A stretch of 64,000 nucleotides of DNA from Actinomadura rupiterrae. GTDB lineage: Bacteria > Actinomycetota > Actinomycetes > Streptosporangiales > Streptosporangiaceae. The stretch's first letter is position 1, and the number at the start of each line of letters is the position of its first letter. This document shows positions 1-7,285 of this stretch, piece after piece. Made by a program: the position numbers and the translations under genes. The DNA lies in the NCBI RefSeq assembly GCF_024172125.1, contig NZ_JAMZEA010000001.1:930001-994000 (forward strand), written 5' to 3'. The notes under the pieces were generated by a model that saw only the letters and a list, made by a program, of their open reading frames with translations, searched no databases and was not told where the DNA came from.

Positions 1-514
1 GGACGCCGCCGTCGCGGCGATCGAGGAGTCCGGGCCGTCCGGCTGGAGCCTGCGCGAGCTGGCCCGGCGCGCGGGGGTCTCGCACGCCGCGCCCGCGCAC
101 CACTTCGGCGACAAGACCGGCCTGCTGACCGCGATCGCCGCCGAGGGCTTCGACCTGCTCTCGGACGCCCTCACGCGGGCCGGCGACGACCTGCTCGACC
201 TCGGCGTCGCCTACGTCCGCTTCGCGACCCGGCACCGCGCCTACTTCGAGGTGATGTTCCGCCCCGAGCTCTACCGGCCGGACGACCCGGACCTCGCCGC
301 CGCCCGCACCCGCTCCGGCGCCCTCCTCGACCGCGCCGTGGACCGGCTCTCCCCTGATCCCGAGTCGGCCCTCGCCGCGTGGTCGATCGCGCACGGCTTC
401 GCGGGCCTGTGGCTCAGCGGCGCCCTCCCGGCCGAGGTCGGCGCGGACCCCGAGGCCGCCGCCCGTCCCGTCCTCGCCAAGCTCTTCGCCGTCCAGCCCG
501 GCGAACCCGCCTGA
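1..514 (+). CDS. TetR-family regulator, 5' end missing
   Basis: The reading frame is open from base 2 to the TGA at 512-514, giving 170 residues, so the start lies before the window. The first about 45 residues carry the end of a TetR helix-turn-helix: a recognition-helix stretch SLRELARRAGVSHAAPAHHF followed by GDKTGLLTAIA. The Ala-Pro-Ala-His-His-Phe tail is typical of TetR members with a WHG-type ligand domain, and the remainder (RFATRHRAYFEVMF...) fits that C-terminal domain. It is a DNA-binding repressor by family; ligand and targets cannot be seen. It is followed after 16 bp by the convergent WYL regulator. Confidence 0.85.
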   Translation, partial: DAAVAAIEESGPSGWSLRELARRAGVSHAAPAHHFGDKTGLLTAIAAEGFDLLSDALTRAGDDLLDLGVAYVRFATRHRAYFEVMFRPELYRPDDPDLAAARTRSGALLDRAVDRLSPDPESALAAWSIAHGFAGLWLSGALPAEVGADPEAAARPVLAKLFAVQPGEPA

Positions 515-530
515 CCTTCGGCCAGCACGG

Positions 531-1484
531 CTAGGGCAGGGCTCTGAGGCAGCGTTCGGCGTGGGCGCGGAGGCCCTCCGCGAAGCCCGGCGGGCCCTCG
601 ACGAGGGTGAAGTCGAGGTCCACGGACGTGATCATCCAGACGAGCGCCCAGAGCGAGTCGGCGCCGACGTGCATGAGGCAGCGGTCCCCCGCGACGGGTT
701 CGAGGACGCCCATGCCCGGCCACACCCGCTCGGCCGCCTCCCCCGCCGAGACCCCCAGCTCGACCGTCGCTTGGAACGGCCAGGCCCTCTGCGCGAGGCG
801 CCGGGACACGAACGCCGCTGGACCGCCGTCCGGGACGGTCCGCGCGGTGAACCTCGGCCCGGACGGCGTGCGCGGGACGAGCCGGTCCACGCGGAAGTTC
901 CGCCAGTCGTCGCGGTCGGTGTCGTAGGCGACGAGGTACCAGTGGCGGCCGAAGTTGACCAGCCCGTACGGCTCGACATCGCGGACGGACCGGACGCCGT
1001 CCCGGCCGGTGTGGTCGAAGCGGAGGCGCTCGTGCCGGCGGGCCGCGTCCGCGATCGCCATCAGGACGTCCGCCGAGACCTCCGGCCCGGACGCGCCGAC
1101 CCGCGTCGTCGCCCGCTGGAGCGCGTTCACCCGGTACCGCAGCCGAGGCGGCAGGACGCGTTCGAGCTTGCCGAGCGCGCGCAGCGCGTTCTCCTCGATG
1201 CCCGCGACCGAGCCGGCCGCCGCCGTGCGCAGCCCGACCGCGACCGCCACCGCCTCGTCGTCGTCCAGGAGCAGGGGCGGCAGCGCCGCACCGGCGCCGA
1301 GCCGGTACCCCGCCGCGCCCTGGACGGCCTCGACCGGGTAGCCCAGCTCGCGCAGCCGGTCCACGTCCCGCCGGACGGTCCGGGTCGTCACGCCGAGGCG
1401 TTCGGCCAGCTCACCGCCCGTCCAGTCGCGGTGCGCCTGCAAGAGCGAGAGCAGCCTGAGCAGCCGCGCCGAGGTCTCCAACAC
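531..1484 (-). CDS. YafY-type HTH_11/WYL-domain transcriptional regulator
   Basis: 317 residues. Residues about 7-58 form a DeoR-like winged helix (ELAERLGVTTRTVRRDVDRL), and residues about 140-220 carry the WYL domain with the eponymous WYL at 182-184 (HWYLVAYDTDRDDWRNFRVD). WYL domains bind nucleic-acid-derived or other small ligands; this single-chain HTH-WYL architecture is the common stand-alone repressor/activator type in actinomycetes. The start is GTG at 1482-1484 (an overlapping TTG is the next codon). It is divergent from an epoxide hydrolase gene 61 bp away, with a perfect inverted repeat between them, so I infer it controls itself and that gene. Ligand unknown. Confidence 0.88.
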   Translation of the reverse strand: MLETSARLLRLLSLLQAHRDWTGGELAERLGVTTRTVRRDVDRLRELGYPVEAVQGAAGYRLGAGAALPPLLLDDDEAVAVAVGLRTAAAGSVAGIEENALRALGKLERVLPPRLRYRVNALQRATTRVGASGPEVSADVLMAIADAARRHERLRFDHTGRDGVRSVRDVEPYGLVNFGRHWYLVAYDTDRDDWRNFRVDRLVPRTPSGPRFTARTVPDGGPAAFVSRRLAQRAWPFQATVELGVSAGEAAERVWPGMGVLEPVAGDRCLMHVGADSLWALVWMITSVDLDFTLVEGPPGFAEGLRAHAERCLRALP

Positions 1485-1502
1485 GTTCCCAGACTGCCAG
1501 AG

Positions 1503-1527
1503 ACTTAGGACCGAACTCGTCCTAAGT
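1503..1527. promoter_or_regulatory. Perfect 9-bp inverted repeat, probable operator
   Basis: ACTTAGGAC (1503-1511), 7-bp spacer, GTCCTAAGT (1519-1527). The arms are exact reverse complements in the 61-bp gap between the divergent WYL regulator and the epoxide hydrolase, ending 6 bp upstream of the hydrolase -10. The position suits repression by the adjacent regulator; the assignment is inference. Confidence 0.6.
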
Positions 1528-1533
1528 GCTTCC

Positions 1534-1539
1534 TAGCGT
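1534..1539 (+). promoter_or_regulatory. -10 element TAGCGT of a leaderless transcript
   Basis: TAGCGT ends six bases before the ATG at 1546 and there is no Shine-Dalgarno sequence, so transcription should begin at or next to the start codon. The identical TAGCGT-N6-ATG arrangement recurs at 5175-5187. Confidence 0.6.
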
Positions 1540-1545
1540 GAGGGC

Positions 1546-2757
1546 ATGACGAACATCAGCCCTTTCAAGGTGGACATCCCGCAGGAGCAGATCGACGACC
1601 TCCGCGCGCGCCTCGCCGCCACGCGCTGGCCGTACGAGCTGCCCGGCGTCGGGTGGGACCGCGGCGTCCCGGTCGGCTACCTCAAGGGCCTGGCCGAGCA
1701 CTGGCGGACAGGTTTCGACTGGCGCCGCGCGGAGGCCGCGATCAACGCGTTCCCGCAGTTCACGACCGAGGTGGACGGGCAGCGCCTGCACTTCCTGCAC
1801 GTCCGGTCCGCCGAGCCGGACGCCGTCCCGCTGCTCCTGCTGCACGGCTGGCCCGGCGGCGTCACCGACTTCCTCGACGTCATCGGCCCGCTGACCGACC
1901 CGCGCGCGCACGGCGGCGACCCGGCCGACGCGTTCCACGTGGTCGTGCCGTCGCTGCCGGGTTTCGGCTTCTCCACGCCGCTCGCCGGGCCGGGCATGAA
2001 CGCGGCGCGGATGGCGGACGTCCTGCTGGAGGCCATGTCCCGCATCGGCTACGAGCGGTTCGCCGTACAGGGCTACGACCTGGGCGCGTGGGTCGCGCCG
2101 AAGATCGCCGCGGCCGCGCCCGGGCGGGTCCTCGGCGTCCACGTGAACGCGCTGCTCACCTTCCCGACCGGCGCGGACGGCGAGTTCGACGGCCTGTCGG
2201 ACGCCGAGCACCGGCACTGGGAGCGGATGCGGAACTTCAACGACGCCTACCTCCAGTGCAACTCCAAGCGCCCGCAGACCATCGCCTACGCGCTGACCGA
2301 CTCGCCTGTGGGCCAGCTCGCCTGGATCACCGAGAAGTTCAAGGAGCTGACCTGGCCGCCGGACGGCCTGCCCGAGGACGCGGTGCCGCGCGACCGCATC
2401 CTCGCGGACGTCTCGATGTACTGGTTCACCGCTACGGCCGGCTCGTCCGCGCAGATCTACTACGAGGAGATCACCGCCTCCGGCTGGTCGTCCGGCGACT
2501 CAGGTTCCACGGACGGCGAGGACGGCGAGGACGGCGCGAGCGGCACGGACGGCGCGAGTGGGTGGGCGGTCCAGAGGGGCACGGTTCCGATGGGGGTGCT
2601 GGTCAGCGCGCATGACGTGACGATCCGGCCCTGGGCCGAACGCGATCACAACGTCGTCCGGTGGACGCAGCTCACCGACGGCGGCCACTTCCTCTCGCTG
2701 GAGGCCCCGGACGTGCTGACCCGCGACGTCCGGGAGTTCTTCCGAAGCCTGCGCTGA
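1546..2757 (+). CDS. Epoxide hydrolase (EHN + alpha/beta hydrolase), juvenile-hormone/microsomal type
   Basis: 403 residues. The N-terminal EHN domain (about 5-110) includes the [20 protein letters not shown] block. The alpha/beta-hydrolase core has the HGWPG oxyanion motif at 100-104, nucleophile Asp178 in [14 protein letters not shown] and catalytic His381 in [11 protein letters not shown]. It hydrolyses epoxides to diols through an alkyl-enzyme ester; substrate unknown. An Asp/Gly/Ser-rich insertion (repeated DGED and DGASG) at about residues 320-340 sits before the last strand, where homologues normally have a short loop. The start is supported by a leaderless promoter ending 6 bp upstream. 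Probably regulated by the divergent WYL protein. Confidence 0.9.
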   Translation: MTNISPFKVDIPQEQIDDLRARLAATRWPYELPGVGWDRGVPVGYLKGLAEHWRTGFDWRRAEAAINAFPQFTTEVDGQRLHFLHVRSAEPDAVPLLLLHGWPGGVTDFLDVIGPLTDPRAHGGDPADAFHVVVPSLPGFGFSTPLAGPGMNAARMADVLLEAMSRIGYERFAVQGYDLGAWVAPKIAAAAPGRVLGVHVNALLTFPTGADGEFDGLSDAEHRHWERMRNFNDAYLQCNSKRPQTIAYALTDSPVGQLAWITEKFKELTWPPDGLPEDAVPRDRILADVSMYWFTATAGSSAQIYYEEITASGWSSGDSGSTDGEDGEDGASGTDGASGWAVQRGTVPMGVLVSAHDVTIRPWAERDHNVVRWTQLTDGGHFLSLEAPDVLTRDVREFFRSLR

Positions 2758-2761
2758 CAAC

Positions 2762-2794
2762 GACGCCCCCGCGCCACCACCGCGCGGGGGCGTC
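2762..2794. terminator. Bidirectional hairpin terminator
   Basis: GACGCCCCCGCG (2762-2773) pairs perfectly with CGCGGGGGCGTC (2783-2794) across a 9-base loop, between the convergent epoxide hydrolase and AhpD-fold genes. There is no long U tract, as is usual in actinomycetes. Confidence 0.75.
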
Positions 2795-2801
2795 CTCGGG
2801 A

Positions 2802-3257
2802 TCAGCCGGCGATGCCGGCCACCTGGCGGGTGGCGGCGTTGAGGCGGTTCCACACGTTGATCACGGAGATCGAGACCAGCAGCGCGGAGACCTCCTTCTC
2901 GCTGTAGTGCTTGTTGACCTCGTCCCACAGCTCGTCCGAGACCGGGTCGGGGTTGTCGGCGACGCGGGTGACGGCCTCGGCCAGCGCGAGGGCGGCGCGC
3001 TCGGCGTCGGTGTAGTACGGCGCGTCCCGCCAGGCGGCCACGGTGAAGATGCGGTCGTCGGACTCGCCGGCGTCGCGCAGCGCCGTGGCGTGCATCTGGA
3101 CGCAGACGCTGCACCCGTTGATCTGGCTGACGCGGAGGTTGATCAACTCACCGAGCCGCTTGGACACGCCGCCGCGCTCGACGGCCGCGCTCAGCGTGCC
3201 GAGGCCCTTGAACGCGCCGTCGAGGGTCATCGCGGGGTGGGGCATGCGGGCTTCCAT
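2802..3257 (-). CDS. Carboxymuconolactone decarboxylase / AhpD-fold protein (ECF41 partner)
   Basis: 151 residues with the CMD/AhpD fold: INGCSVCVQMHATALRDAG gives the C-x-x-C and downstream His of the peroxidase-like active site, and a helical YYTDAERAALALAEAVT segment follows. Such proteins act as alkylhydroperoxidases or thiol-disulfide partners; the true substrate of the ECF41-linked members is not established. ATG start with TAGGAG 6 bases upstream. The gene is divergent from an ECF41 sigma gene, and its upstream region carries an exact match to the published ECF41 promoter pattern, so I infer it is the dedicated target of that sigma factor. Confidence 0.88.
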   Translation of the reverse strand: MEARMPHPAMTLDGAFKGLGTLSAAVERGGVSKRLGELINLRVSQINGCSVCVQMHATALRDAGESDDRIFTVAAWRDAPYYTDAERAALALAEAVTRVADNPDPVSDELWDEVNKHYSEKEVSALLVSISVINVWNRLNAATRQVAGIAG

Positions 3258-3301
3258 GAGGGACTCCTATTCGGATCGTCTATGTTGCGGACTACCGACA
3301 T

Positions 3302-3328
3302 GACGGATCCCGGCAGGAGTGTGTGACA
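3302..3328 (-). promoter_or_regulatory. ECF41-type promoter: TGTCACA-N16-CGTC
   Basis: Read on the minus strand, TGTCACA (3328-3322) is followed by exactly 16 bases and CGTC (3305-3302). This is the pattern I recall for ECF41 sigma factors. It would start a transcript about 38 bases before the AhpD-fold gene. The -35 element sits 1 bp before the ATG of the sigma gene itself. Confidence 0.75.
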
Positions 3329-3329
3329 G

Positions 3330-4181
3330 ATGGACGCGGAAGATTCGCTCGCCGAGCGGTTCGAGGCGCAGCGGGTGCATCTGCGCTCGGTCGCCTACCG
3401 GATGCTGGGGTCGCTGAGCGAGGCCGAGGACGCCGTCCAGGAGGCGTGGTTCCGGCTCAGCCGCACCGACGTGTCCGGGGTGGAGAACCTGCCGGGCTGG
3501 CTGACCACGGTCGTCGGCCGGGTGTGCCTGGACATGCTGCGCGCCCGCAAGGCCCGCCGGGAGGAGCTGGGCGACGAGCGGCTGCCCGACCCGATCCTGA
3601 CGCACGACCCCGAGCAGGAGGTGCTGGTCGCCGACCAGGTCGGGATCGCGCTGATGGTCGTGATGGAGACGCTCGCCCCGGCCGACCGGCTGGCGTTCGT
3701 GCTGCACGACATGTTCGCCGTGCCGTTCGACGAGATCGCGCCGATCATCGACAAGACGCCCGCCGCGACGCGGCAGCTGGCCAGCCGGGCGCGCCGCCGC
3801 GTCAAGGACACCGCGCCCGTGCCGGACCCGGACCGGGAGCGGCAGCGCGAGGCCGTCGAGGCGTTCCTCGCCGCCGCGCGGGACGGCGACCTGGAGGCGC
3901 TCGTCTCCGTCCTCGACCCGGACATCGAGCTGCGCGTGGACCTCGGCGGCGGCGGCCCGCTGCGCCTGGTCAAGGGCGCGCGGAACGTCGCGGGCCAGGC
4001 GCTCACCTTCCGCGACCTGGCCGCGTCGATGGAGTTCGTCCTGGTCAACGGTACGGTCGGGCTGGTCAACCGGGTCGACGGCAGCGCGTTCTCGCTGATG
4101 GCGCTGACCGTCGCGGACGGCCGGATCACCACCATGGAGATCATCGCCGACCGGGACCGGCTCAAGGGCCTCGGCCTCTGA
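3330..4181 (+). CDS. ECF41-type RNA polymerase sigma factor with SnoaL-like C-terminal domain
   Basis: 283 residues. Sigma2 lies at about 8-75 (YRMLGSLSEAEDAVQEAWFRLSR) and sigma4 at about 105-165 (FAVPFDEIAPIIDKTPAATRQLASRARRR). Residues about 170-283 form the SnoaL/NTF2-like extension that in ECF41 proteins replaces a separate anti-sigma factor. The extension keeps a glycine-rich DLGGGGPLR motif comparable to the DGGGR signature, and the linker has RLPDPIL comparable to WLPEP. ATG at 3330 has AGGAG 9 bases upstream. Divergent from its probable target, the CMD gene. The stop codon lies in the first unit of a 25-bp tandem repeat. Confidence 0.88.
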   Translation: MDAEDSLAERFEAQRVHLRSVAYRMLGSLSEAEDAVQEAWFRLSRTDVSGVENLPGWLTTVVGRVCLDMLRARKARREELGDERLPDPILTHDPEQEVLVADQVGIALMVVMETLAPADRLAFVLHDMFAVPFDEIAPIIDKTPAATRQLASRARRRVKDTAPVPDPDRERQREAVEAFLAAARDGDLEALVSVLDPDIELRVDLGGGGPLRLVKGARNVAGQALTFRDLAASMEFVLVNGTVGLVNRVDGSAFSLMALTVADGRITTMEIIADRDRLKGLGL

Positions 4182-4235
4182 CGTCCGCAAGGAACTCGGG
4201 CTCTGTCGTCCACAAGGAACTCGGCCTCTGACGTC
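4170..4235. repeat. 25-bp tandem repeat, 2.6 copies, spanning a stop codon
   Basis: Units at 4170-4194, 4195-4219 and a partial at 4220-4235, each starting CTCGGcCTCTGacGTC. The first copy contains the last codons and TGA (4179-4181) of the ECF41 gene. A period of 25 shifts the copied stop into another frame. Confidence 0.85.
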
Positions 4236-4280
4236 ACATTCCGGCCGGTTCGCGGGTCAGCTGTACAGGAGACCCCGAAG

Positions 4281-5177
4281 GTGGAGGTGCAGGTGAACGG
4301 CGAGGAGTCGCTGGCCGCGCGGTTCGAGGAGCACCGCGCCCGGCTGCACGCGGTCGCGTACCGCGTGCTCGGCTCGAACGCGGAGGCGGACGACGCCGTC
4401 CAGGAGGCGTGGCTGCGGGCGAGCCGCGCGGGCGACGCGGACGTGGACAACCTCGGCGGCTGGCTGACCACGATCGTCGGCCGGGTCGCGCTGAACATGC
4501 TCCGCGCCCGGACGACCCGCCGCGAGGTGTCCTGGGACGAACCGGAGGCGCCCGACGAACCGGACGCCCCGGCGGACGCCGACGACCCCGCCGACGCCGC
4601 GATATTGGCGGACTCAGTCGGGCTGGCACTGCTGGTCGTCCTGGAGACGCTGTCGCCGGCCGAGCGGCTGGCGTTCGTCCTGCACGACATGTTCGCCGTG
4701 CCGTTCGACGAGATCGCGCCGATCATCGACAGGACGCCCGCCGCGGCCCGGCAGCTCGCGAGCCGGGCCCGCCGGCGCGTCCGGGGCGGGCGGGCGGACG
4801 CGACCGCCGCCCGTGAGCGCGAGGTCGTCTCGGCGTTCCTCGCCGCGTCCCGCGACGGCGACTTCGAGGCCCTGCTGGCGCTGCTCGACCCCGACGCCGT
4901 GCTGCGCGCCGACGCGACCGCCGCCGAGATGGGCGCGCCCGCGCGGATCGCCGGCCGGGAGGCCATGGCGGGCTTCTGGACGGGCCGCGCGAAGGCCGTC
5001 CTGCCCGTCGAGGTGGACGGCGTGCCCGGCGCGATGTGGCAGCTCCGCGGCGTCCCGCAGGTGGTGTTCGACTTCACCGTCCGGGACGGCCGGATCGTCG
5101 CGATCGACTTCGTCGCCGACCCGGAGGTGCTGGCGTCCCTGGACCTCGTCAAGCCGCCCCGCGACCGGGACGGCTAG
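4281..5177 (+). CDS. ECF sigma factor, SigJ/ECF41-like paralogue
   Basis: 298 residues, clearly a paralogue of the sigma gene just upstream: the sigma4 blocks are nearly identical (HDMFAVPFDEIAPIID). Between sigma2 and sigma4 it has an acidic linker rich in Asp, Glu and Pro (about 85-110) that the neighbour lacks. The C-terminal SnoaL-like domain is retained, but the glycine-rich motif of the first protein is replaced by DATAAEMGAPARI. GTG start at 4281, preceded by AGGAGACC about 8-12 bases upstream. Likely a tandem duplication that has diverged in its regulatory domain; target promoters unknown. Confidence 0.85.
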   Translation: MEVQVNGEESLAARFEEHRARLHAVAYRVLGSNAEADDAVQEAWLRASRAGDADVDNLGGWLTTIVGRVALNMLRARTTRREVSWDEPEAPDEPDAPADADDPADAAILADSVGLALLVVLETLSPAERLAFVLHDMFAVPFDEIAPIIDRTPAAARQLASRARRRVRGGRADATAAREREVVSAFLAASRDGDFEALLALLDPDAVLRADATAAEMGAPARIAGREAMAGFWTGRAKAVLPVEVDGVPGAMWQLRGVPQVVFDFTVRDGRIVAIDFVADPEVLASLDLVKPPRDRDG

Positions 5178-5180
5178 CGT
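5175..5180 (+). promoter_or_regulatory. -10 element TAGCGT overlapping the preceding stop codon
   Basis: TAGCGT begins with the TAG stop (5175-5177) of the sigma gene and ends six bases before the ATG at 5187. There is no Shine-Dalgarno sequence, so a leaderless transcript is likely. Confidence 0.55.
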
Positions 5181-5186
5181 TGGCCC

Positions 5187-5795
5187 ATGGCTGAACGCAG
5201 GCAGGCCGAGCCGACGGAGACGACGATCGCCTCCCATGACTGGGACGGCCGGGACATCGACGGCGAGACCTTCGAACGCGTCCTGTTCGTCGACGTCGAC
5301 TTCACCGAGATGCGGAACACCGGCGGCACGTTCACCGAGTGCACCTTCCGCGGCTGCCGGTTCAACGTCTCGGAGCACACCGAGTCGGCGTTCCTGAACT
5401 GCACGTTCGTCCGCTGCAACCTGTTCGACGCGAGGTTCGAGGGCTGCAAGCTCGTCGGGTCGGTGTTCGACGGCTGCGCCTTCGACCTGCTGAAGGTCAG
5501 GGGCGGCGACTGGTCGTTCACGGGCTTTCCGGGCGCGAAGCTGTCCGGCGCGTCCTTCGAGGGGGTTCGGCTGCGCGAGGCCGACCTGACCGGCGCGACC
5601 TGCGAGAGGACCACCTTCCACAAGGCCGACCTGTCCGGCGCGTCGCTGCACGGCGCGAACTTCCGCAAAGCGGACCTGCGCGGCAGCGACCTCAACCCGG
5701 AGCACCTGCTGACCATGGACCTGAAGGGCGCGGTCATCGACCTCGCGCAGGCCGTGGTCGTCGCGTCCGCGCTGGGCCTGGACGTCCAGGTCTGA
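5187..5795 (+). CDS. Pentapeptide-repeat protein (Qnr/MfpA-like size)
   Basis: 202 residues. From about residue 25 to 180 the chain is built from A(D/N)LxX-type pentapeptides (FTECTFRGCRFN, CTFVRCNLFDARFEGCKL, ADLTGATCERTTFHKADLSGASLHGANF), which fold as a right-handed quadrilateral beta helix. A less regular turn near residues 100-115 (GGDWSFTGFPG) could be a loop. Length is comparable to gyrase-protecting MfpA/Qnr proteins, but pentapeptide proteins have many roles, so gyrase binding is only a possibility. Its TGA and the TCA of the next, convergent gene are directly adjacent (TGATCA). Confidence 0.85.
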   Translation: MAERRQAEPTETTIASHDWDGRDIDGETFERVLFVDVDFTEMRNTGGTFTECTFRGCRFNVSEHTESAFLNCTFVRCNLFDARFEGCKLVGSVFDGCAFDLLKVRGGDWSFTGFPGAKLSGASFEGVRLREADLTGATCERTTFHKADLSGASLHGANFRKADLRGSDLNPEHLLTMDLKGAVIDLAQAVVVASALGLDVQV

Positions 5796-6671
5796 TCAGA
5801 TCCGGTCGCCCTGGGCGTCGAACAGCCGCGCCTTCCACTCCTGCTCCAAGGCCGTGGTGTCGTTGTCGTCCGGGTGGAAATCCCGCCGGTTGTAGGCGCG
5901 CAGGTGCCGCACGACGTCCCGCTGGACGAACGGCGACGTGCGCAGCCGCGCCAAGCTCCGCGCCAGCCGCGGCAGGTTGTAGGCCGCCGGATCCAGCGCC
6001 AGCGAGAACGCCGTCGCCACGACCACCACCGCCAGGAAATCCACCGTGACGATGTTCATGACCCAGGACCGCATCCGCTGGTCGCCGCTGACGGTCTGGA
6101 ACACGTCGAACGCCACGGACTTGTGCTCGCTCTCCTCCAGCGCGTGCCACAGGAACATCGACCGCACCTCCGGCACGGTGAACATGTCCCGCGCCTCGGG
6201 CTTGTTCAGCAGCACGTACGCCAGCGTCGCCGTGTAGTGCTCCAGCGCCGCGGTGATCGCGAGCTGGACGTCCTTCGGCAGCACCCGCGCCCAGAACCCG
6301 AGCCCGTACTTCGTCCCCCGGTCGACGAACCGCGTCGGATACCCGAGCCGCGCGAGCCGCTCGTTGAAGTGCCGGTGCTCCCGCCCGTGCGTGACCTCCT
6401 GCCCGATGAACCCGGCGACCTGCGCCTTCAGCTCCGGATCGGAGATCTCGTCCCGGTAGTTCCGGACCGTCCGGACGAAGAAGTCCTCCCCCTCCGGGAA
6501 CAGCGCCGAAAGCACCGACACCACATGGCTCATGACCAGGTCGCCGTCCAGGTAATGCCGGGGCAGCCGCCCCTCCGGATAAGCGAACTTCACCCGCCTG
6601 GCTCGCACGGTGCGAGGCCGGACGCGGAACACGGGACGAGAGGCGGATCTGCTCATAGGACTGAGGTCCAT
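5796..6671 (-). CDS. Predicted metal-dependent hydrolase (PF10118-type, diiron helical fold)
   Basis: 291 residues. Three carboxylate/histidine blocks suggest a ferritin-like metal site: FIGQEVTHGREH (about residue 90), ALEHYTATLAYVLL (about 140) and WHALEESEHKSVAF (about 178). A hydrophobic segment follows (VDFLAVVVVATAFSLALD). This family is annotated as metal-dependent hydrolase but its reaction is not known; it resembles proteins found in aromatic and lipid degraders. ATG at 6671 has no obvious ribosome site. Convergent and stop-to-stop with the pentapeptide gene. Confidence 0.8.
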   Translation of the reverse strand: MDLSPMSRSASRPVFRVRPRTVRARRVKFAYPEGRLPRHYLDGDLVMSHVVSVLSALFPEGEDFFVRTVRNYRDEISDPELKAQVAGFIGQEVTHGREHRHFNERLARLGYPTRFVDRGTKYGLGFWARVLPKDVQLAITAALEHYTATLAYVLLNKPEARDMFTVPEVRSMFLWHALEESEHKSVAFDVFQTVSGDQRMRSWVMNIVTVDFLAVVVVATAFSLALDPAAYNLPRLARSLARLRTSPFVQRDVVRHLRAYNRRDFHPDDNDTTALEQEWKARLFDAQGDRI

Positions 6672-6786
6672 TCGCGAGGGGGTGACGTCCGCTGTGCCTC
6701 GAAAGTACGAACACCCCCACCCCTCATCAACCCCACCCCCCAGTGACCCCCATCACAATTAGACAAGATGCCAATTACCCCGGGCG

Positions 6787-6792
6787 TACGAT
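6787..6792 (+). promoter_or_regulatory. -10 element TACGAT of a leaderless transcript
   Basis: TACGAT ends six bases before the ATG at 6799, and no Shine-Dalgarno sequence precedes that ATG. Confidence 0.5.
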
Positions 6793-6798
6793 GCCGCG

Positions 6799-7278
6799 AT
6801 GCCCGCCTCCCGAACCGTCGTGCGCTGCCACCGCTCGCTGTTCCTCTATGCCGCGGGCTCCCTGGTGGCGACGTTCGTCACCGCGAGGCTGATGTTCGAC
6901 GCCCCGGACTCCTCGATCCACCTCGACCGGAGCCTGGTGGCCCTGGCCGTCGAGGCCCTCGGCCTGGCGCTGCTCGCCGGGCTCCGCCGACGGACGATCA
7001 TCGACGCGGACGGCGTCGAGATCGTCCGCTCCTTCAGCCGGGTGCGGGTGCGCTGGCAGGACGTCCACGAGGTGACCATCCAGAGTTCTGCGATCAAGAA
7101 CGCAGGCTCCTGGAGCGTGTACGTCCGGACCCTGGAGCGCGAGCATGTCGCCTTCTGGTACCCGGGCGGGATGAACCTCGGCTACACGCGTTCCGGCAAG
7201 GCGTCGCCGTTCGCCCCGACGGCCGTCAACAAGTGCTTCGAGCGGCTTGAGGAGGCTCGGTCGGGGCGGGGGCGGTAG
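6799..7278 (+). CDS. Small membrane protein with bacterial PH-like domain
   Basis: 159 residues. Two hydrophobic helices (about 12-30 and 45-62) precede a domain starting RRTIIDADGVEIVRSFSRVRVRWQDV, which matches the usual beginning of bacterial PH (bPH_6-type) domains: an Ile/Asp-rich strand, then an R-V-x-W-x-D-V turn. Function of these membrane-tethered PH proteins is not known. Ends 7 bp before the convergent pcrA stop. Confidence 0.7.
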   Translation: MPASRTVVRCHRSLFLYAAGSLVATFVTARLMFDAPDSSIHLDRSLVALAVEALGLALLAGLRRRTIIDADGVEIVRSFSRVRVRWQDVHEVTIQSSAIKNAGSWSVYVRTLEREHVAFWYPGGMNLGYTRSGKASPFAPTAVNKCFERLEEARSGRGR

Positions 7279-7285
7279 AGCGGGC

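Noticed and set aside
3395-5152. 585-residue minus-strand frame opposite both sigma genes
   Set aside because: Serine/arginine-rich low-complexity translation with no domain; the plus-strand sigma genes explain the sequence.
5187-5795. Assigning Qnr/MfpA quinolone resistance to the pentapeptide protein
   Set aside because: Size and fold fit, but no diagnostic loop or context supports gyrase binding.
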